Below, in pieces: positions 4,566-6,625 of a stretch of DNA of 6,625 nt. The notes below the pieces were generated by a model. That model was given only the letters and a program-made list of their open reading frames with translations, was not told where the DNA came from and ran no database searches. The stretch is from Methyloprofundus sp. (lineage in GTDB: Bacteria > Pseudomonadota > Gammaproteobacteria > Methylococcales > Methylomonadaceae): positions 1 through 6,625 of the forward strand of contig DAOVWV010000094.1 of the NCBI GenBank assembly GCA_030636485.1. Direction: 5' to 3'. The first letter of the stretch is position 1; each line of letters begins with the position of its first letter. The position numbers and the translations under genes are program-made.

Positions 4566-6625
4566 CAAGTCGATCGAACAGGAATTACAGGAACTTAAAG
4601 ATGATTATCAAGCGACACTACCAGAAAAACTCGCAGAAATACAGCAGCTGTTTTTAGAGTTACAGCAACACCCCACTGATAAGCAACTCATTGAAAAATT
4701 AACGCAATTAGTGCACCGTCTGCGGGGTACGGCAGCAACTTATGGATTCTTCCAGATAGGTGACCGCGCTTTTGAACTGGAACAAGCCTTAGTTGAGGCA
4801 CTAAAAAAGCAATACTATTCACGGGAATTAATGCATGAACAGCTGGACAAACTCAAAGCCAGTATTGATATAGCTTATATGGCTCATTTCGAATCCAGAC
4901 CAGTGAGTACTGTATCATCAAAAGGCCATTTACTGGTCGTCGATGATGACCAGGATTTTCTGACTATTACTTCGAAAATGCTGACTCATCAGGGCTTTCG
5001 GGTAACCACAACGACCACCCCTGAAAACGTACTTGAGATAATAAGAAATAATGACCTAGAGCTATTGCTGATTGATGTGGAAATGCCGAAATTGAACGGT
5101 TATGAATTATGCAAAGCTATTAAGAATGATGCCAAGGGTCGTGAACTATCGATCATTTTTATAACCGCCCATAATAACCTAGAAAATCGTGTTAAAGCGT
5201 TTAAGGCGGGAGCCGATGATTTTATCAATAAACCACTGCTTATAGAGGAATTAATGGCCCGTGTCACGGTCAGGCTTGCAAATGCCCGGCTTTTGCTGGA
5301 AAAGCAGGAAGTACTGAACCGTTTGCAGAGTCAGCACCAGTCACTGCTGTCAATTTTGGACCAATTACAGGTCGGGACAATAATGATCGATGCCGAAGGC
5401 ATTATTATCTTCATGAGCGCATCCTGTGGTTCGCTGGGAGGGCTGGATCCCGATAATGCCGTGGGGCAATCCTGGCAACAGGCATTACCGTTTAATAATG
5501 AATTTTTGCAAGACATACAGCGACACTTGCAACAGCATAAGGGTGCGCTGCCACGCATGCACCTACATTGGCAGCTGGAAGGAAAACAATACTGGACTGA
5601 GTGCGAGGTCAGAGAAGTTCCGGATAGACCAGGCTACCATTTGCTTTATCTCTATGATCAATCAGAGTTACAGCGCTTAAGAAAGCAACTTGAATACAGC
5701 AGCTTTGGTCAGATGATCGGCAGTAGTAAACTCATGCGTCAAATGTACAGTCTGATTGAACAGGTGGCGAGAGGCGACTGGAGCGTATTGATTGAAGGCG
5801 AAACCGGGGTGGGTAAAGAGCTGGTCGCGAACAGTATTCATGCTACCAGCCCACGTAAGGACGGGCCTTTTATCGCAGTCAACAGTGCCGGACTAAGTGA
5901 ATCCTTGTTATCCAGCCAGTTATTCGGTCACCGCCGTGGTGCTTTTACCGGCGCAGTAGCTGATCAGGCGGGCTTTTTTGAATCAGCTGATGGTGGCACC
6001 CTGTTTCTGGACGAGATCGGTGACATCCCCTTTGCGATGCAGGCAGCATTACTGAGAGTGTTGCAGGAAAAGGAAATTATACGGGTTGGTGAGTCCCGAG
6101 TACGCAAGGTAGATGTGCGCGTTATTACGGCCTCACATAGGGATCTGTCTAGTGAAGTCAAAGAAGGCCGATTCCGGGAGGATTTGCTTTATCGCTTACG
6201 TGTTGCGCGTATTTATGTGCCCGCTTTGCGTGAACGCAAAGGAGATATCCCGATGCTGGCTGAGGAATTTCTTAACGAAAGTTGTCATATGGCCGGCATG
6301 CCGGTTAAGCAAGTCAATACCGATACCATGCGTCTGTTGCAAAGCTATAACTGGCCCGGCAACGTACGTGAACTCAAGGCGGCCCTTGATTATGCTGTGA
6401 TCCACAGCCGGACGGATCAACTGGTAGCGGAAGATTTACCGCCGGAATTACTGAAACCGGCAGCTCTGGAAGCACCTGCTATTGGAAATACTGGAAACGT
6501 CGTTACTGAAGGCCTTCCGCCAGAGTTATTGAAATCGGCAATTAGCAAAAGCGAAACATTCGCAGGCGATAAACGCTCCCGTATTTTCGCCGCCCTGGAA
6601 CGAGCAGGTGGCAACCGTACCCAGG
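4558..6625 (+). CDS. Hpt-receiver-PAS sigma-54-dependent activator, 3' end missing
   Basis: The first 689 codons are present and the gene runs off the right edge. An in-frame TGA at 4546-4548 makes ATG 4558 the first start. Domains in order: Hpt (about 5-105) with phospho-acceptor H53 in H-R-L-R-G-T-A-A; receiver (122-240) with D129-D130-D131, acceptor D173, T203 and K225-P; a short coiled coil (about 240-262); a PAS-like domain (about 262-372); and a sigma-54 AAA+ domain (about 384-620). The AAA+ domain has Walker A G414-E-T-G-V-G-K420-E, GAFTGA at 461-466, Walker B with D485-E486, arginine-finger residues R540 and R546 in F-R-E-D-L-L-Y-R, and W599-P-G-N-V-R-E-L. A Fis-type helix-turn-helix begins near 672 and is cut after G-G-N-R-T-Q. 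An intact GAFTGA loop means it should contact sigma-54 and open promoters using ATP. The N-terminal Hpt is unusual for this family. No sigma-54 promoter is seen in the window, so its targets lie elsewhere. Confidence 0.97.
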   Translation, partial: MPNKSIEQELQELKDDYQATLPEKLAEIQQLFLELQQHPTDKQLIEKLTQLVHRLRGTAATYGFFQIGDRAFELEQALVEALKKQYYSRELMHEQLDKLKASIDIAYMAHFESRPVSTVSSKGHLLVVDDDQDFLTITSKMLTHQGFRVTTTTTPENVLEIIRNNDLELLLIDVEMPKLNGYELCKAIKNDAKGRELSIIFITAHNNLENRVKAFKAGADDFINKPLLIEELMARVTVRLANARLLLEKQEVLNRLQSQHQSLLSILDQLQVGTIMIDAEGIIIFMSASCGSLGGLDPDNAVGQSWQQALPFNNEFLQDIQRHLQQHKGALPRMHLHWQLEGKQYWTECEVREVPDRPGYHLLYLYDQSELQRLRKQLEYSSFGQMIGSSKLMRQMYSLIEQVARGDWSVLIEGETGVGKELVANSIHATSPRKDGPFIAVNSAGLSESLLSSQLFGHRRGAFTGAVADQAGFFESADGGTLFLDEIGDIPFAMQAALLRVLQEKEIIRVGESRVRKVDVRVITASHRDLSSEVKEGRFREDLLYRLRVARIYVPALRERKGDIPMLAEEFLNESCHMAGMPVKQVNTDTMRLLQSYNWPGNVRELKAALDYAVIHSRTDQLVAEDLPPELLKPAALEAPAIGNTGNVVTEGLPPELLKSAISKSETFAGDKRSRIFAALERAGGNRTQ
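6433..6540 (+). repeat. Degenerate duplication in the AAA+ to HTH linker
   Basis: Codons 626-635 (D-L-P-P-E-L-L-K-P-A, 6433-6462) recur at codons 652-661 (G-L-P-P-E-L-L-K-S-A, 6511-6540), 78 bases later. The two 30-base copies match at 22 positions, and half of the differences are synonymous third-position or Leu/Leu changes. The first copy is in the place where L-P-P-E is common in this family; the second copy is extra and lengthens the linker before the DNA-binding domain. Confidence 0.6.

Noticed and set aside
5331..6614. Several open frames of 65-95 codons on both strands across the activator gene
   Set aside because: All fall within the continuous Hpt-receiver-AAA+ reading frame, which carries every catalytic motif. 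Their products show no domains.
1..6625. tRNA genes, CRISPR arrays, insertion sequences
   Set aside because: No cloverleaf-like sequence, regularly spaced direct repeats, transposase motifs or terminal inverted repeats were seen on either strand.

Overview
The window looks like chromosomal DNA from a moderately AT-rich gammaproteobacterium. The support is a gammaproteobacterial-type PanD, an FNR-like regulator with an intact E-x2-S-R recognition helix, and a sigma-54-dependent activator. A methylotroph-like or other free-living lineage is only a guess. Genes are dense. No tRNA, rRNA, CRISPR array or intact mobile element is visible.

Left part (1-1436). A non-coding stretch with a 9-bp stem-loop leads into an FNR/CRP-family regulator (162-857). 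A 54-codon secreted or membrane mini-protein (861-1025) follows 3 bases later. Convergent to them is panD (aspartate 1-decarboxylase, minus strand). It has a plausible promoter in the intergenic region it shares with the divergent signalling genes.

Middle and right part (1437-6625). This is a signalling locus on the plus strand. A 39-codon small ORF contains two perfect inverted repeats. It precedes a soluble GAF-PAS-PAS histidine kinase (1677-3698) whose second PAS domain resembles the FixL haem PAS. A poorly explained 424-base gap follows, with an interrupted minus-strand ORF and a start-less plus-strand ORF. Next come a stand-alone CheY-like receiver (4123-4515), a 16-codon linking mini-ORF, and a large protein cut by the right edge (4558 to beyond 6625). 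That protein reads Hpt, receiver, coiled coil, PAS-like domain, sigma-54 AAA+ domain and the beginning of a Fis-type helix-turn-helix.

Taken together, the kinase, the single receiver and the Hpt-receiver protein carry all the modules of a His-Asp-His-Asp phosphorelay, ending in sigma-54-dependent transcription. The fusion of an N-terminal Hpt domain to a complete sigma-54 activator is the most unusual thing in the window. In my recollection the same Hpt-receiver front end is usually followed by a GGDEF domain. Sensing by the FixL-like PAS and by the Cys-depleted FNR homologue could both concern oxygen, redox state or NO, but this is inference.
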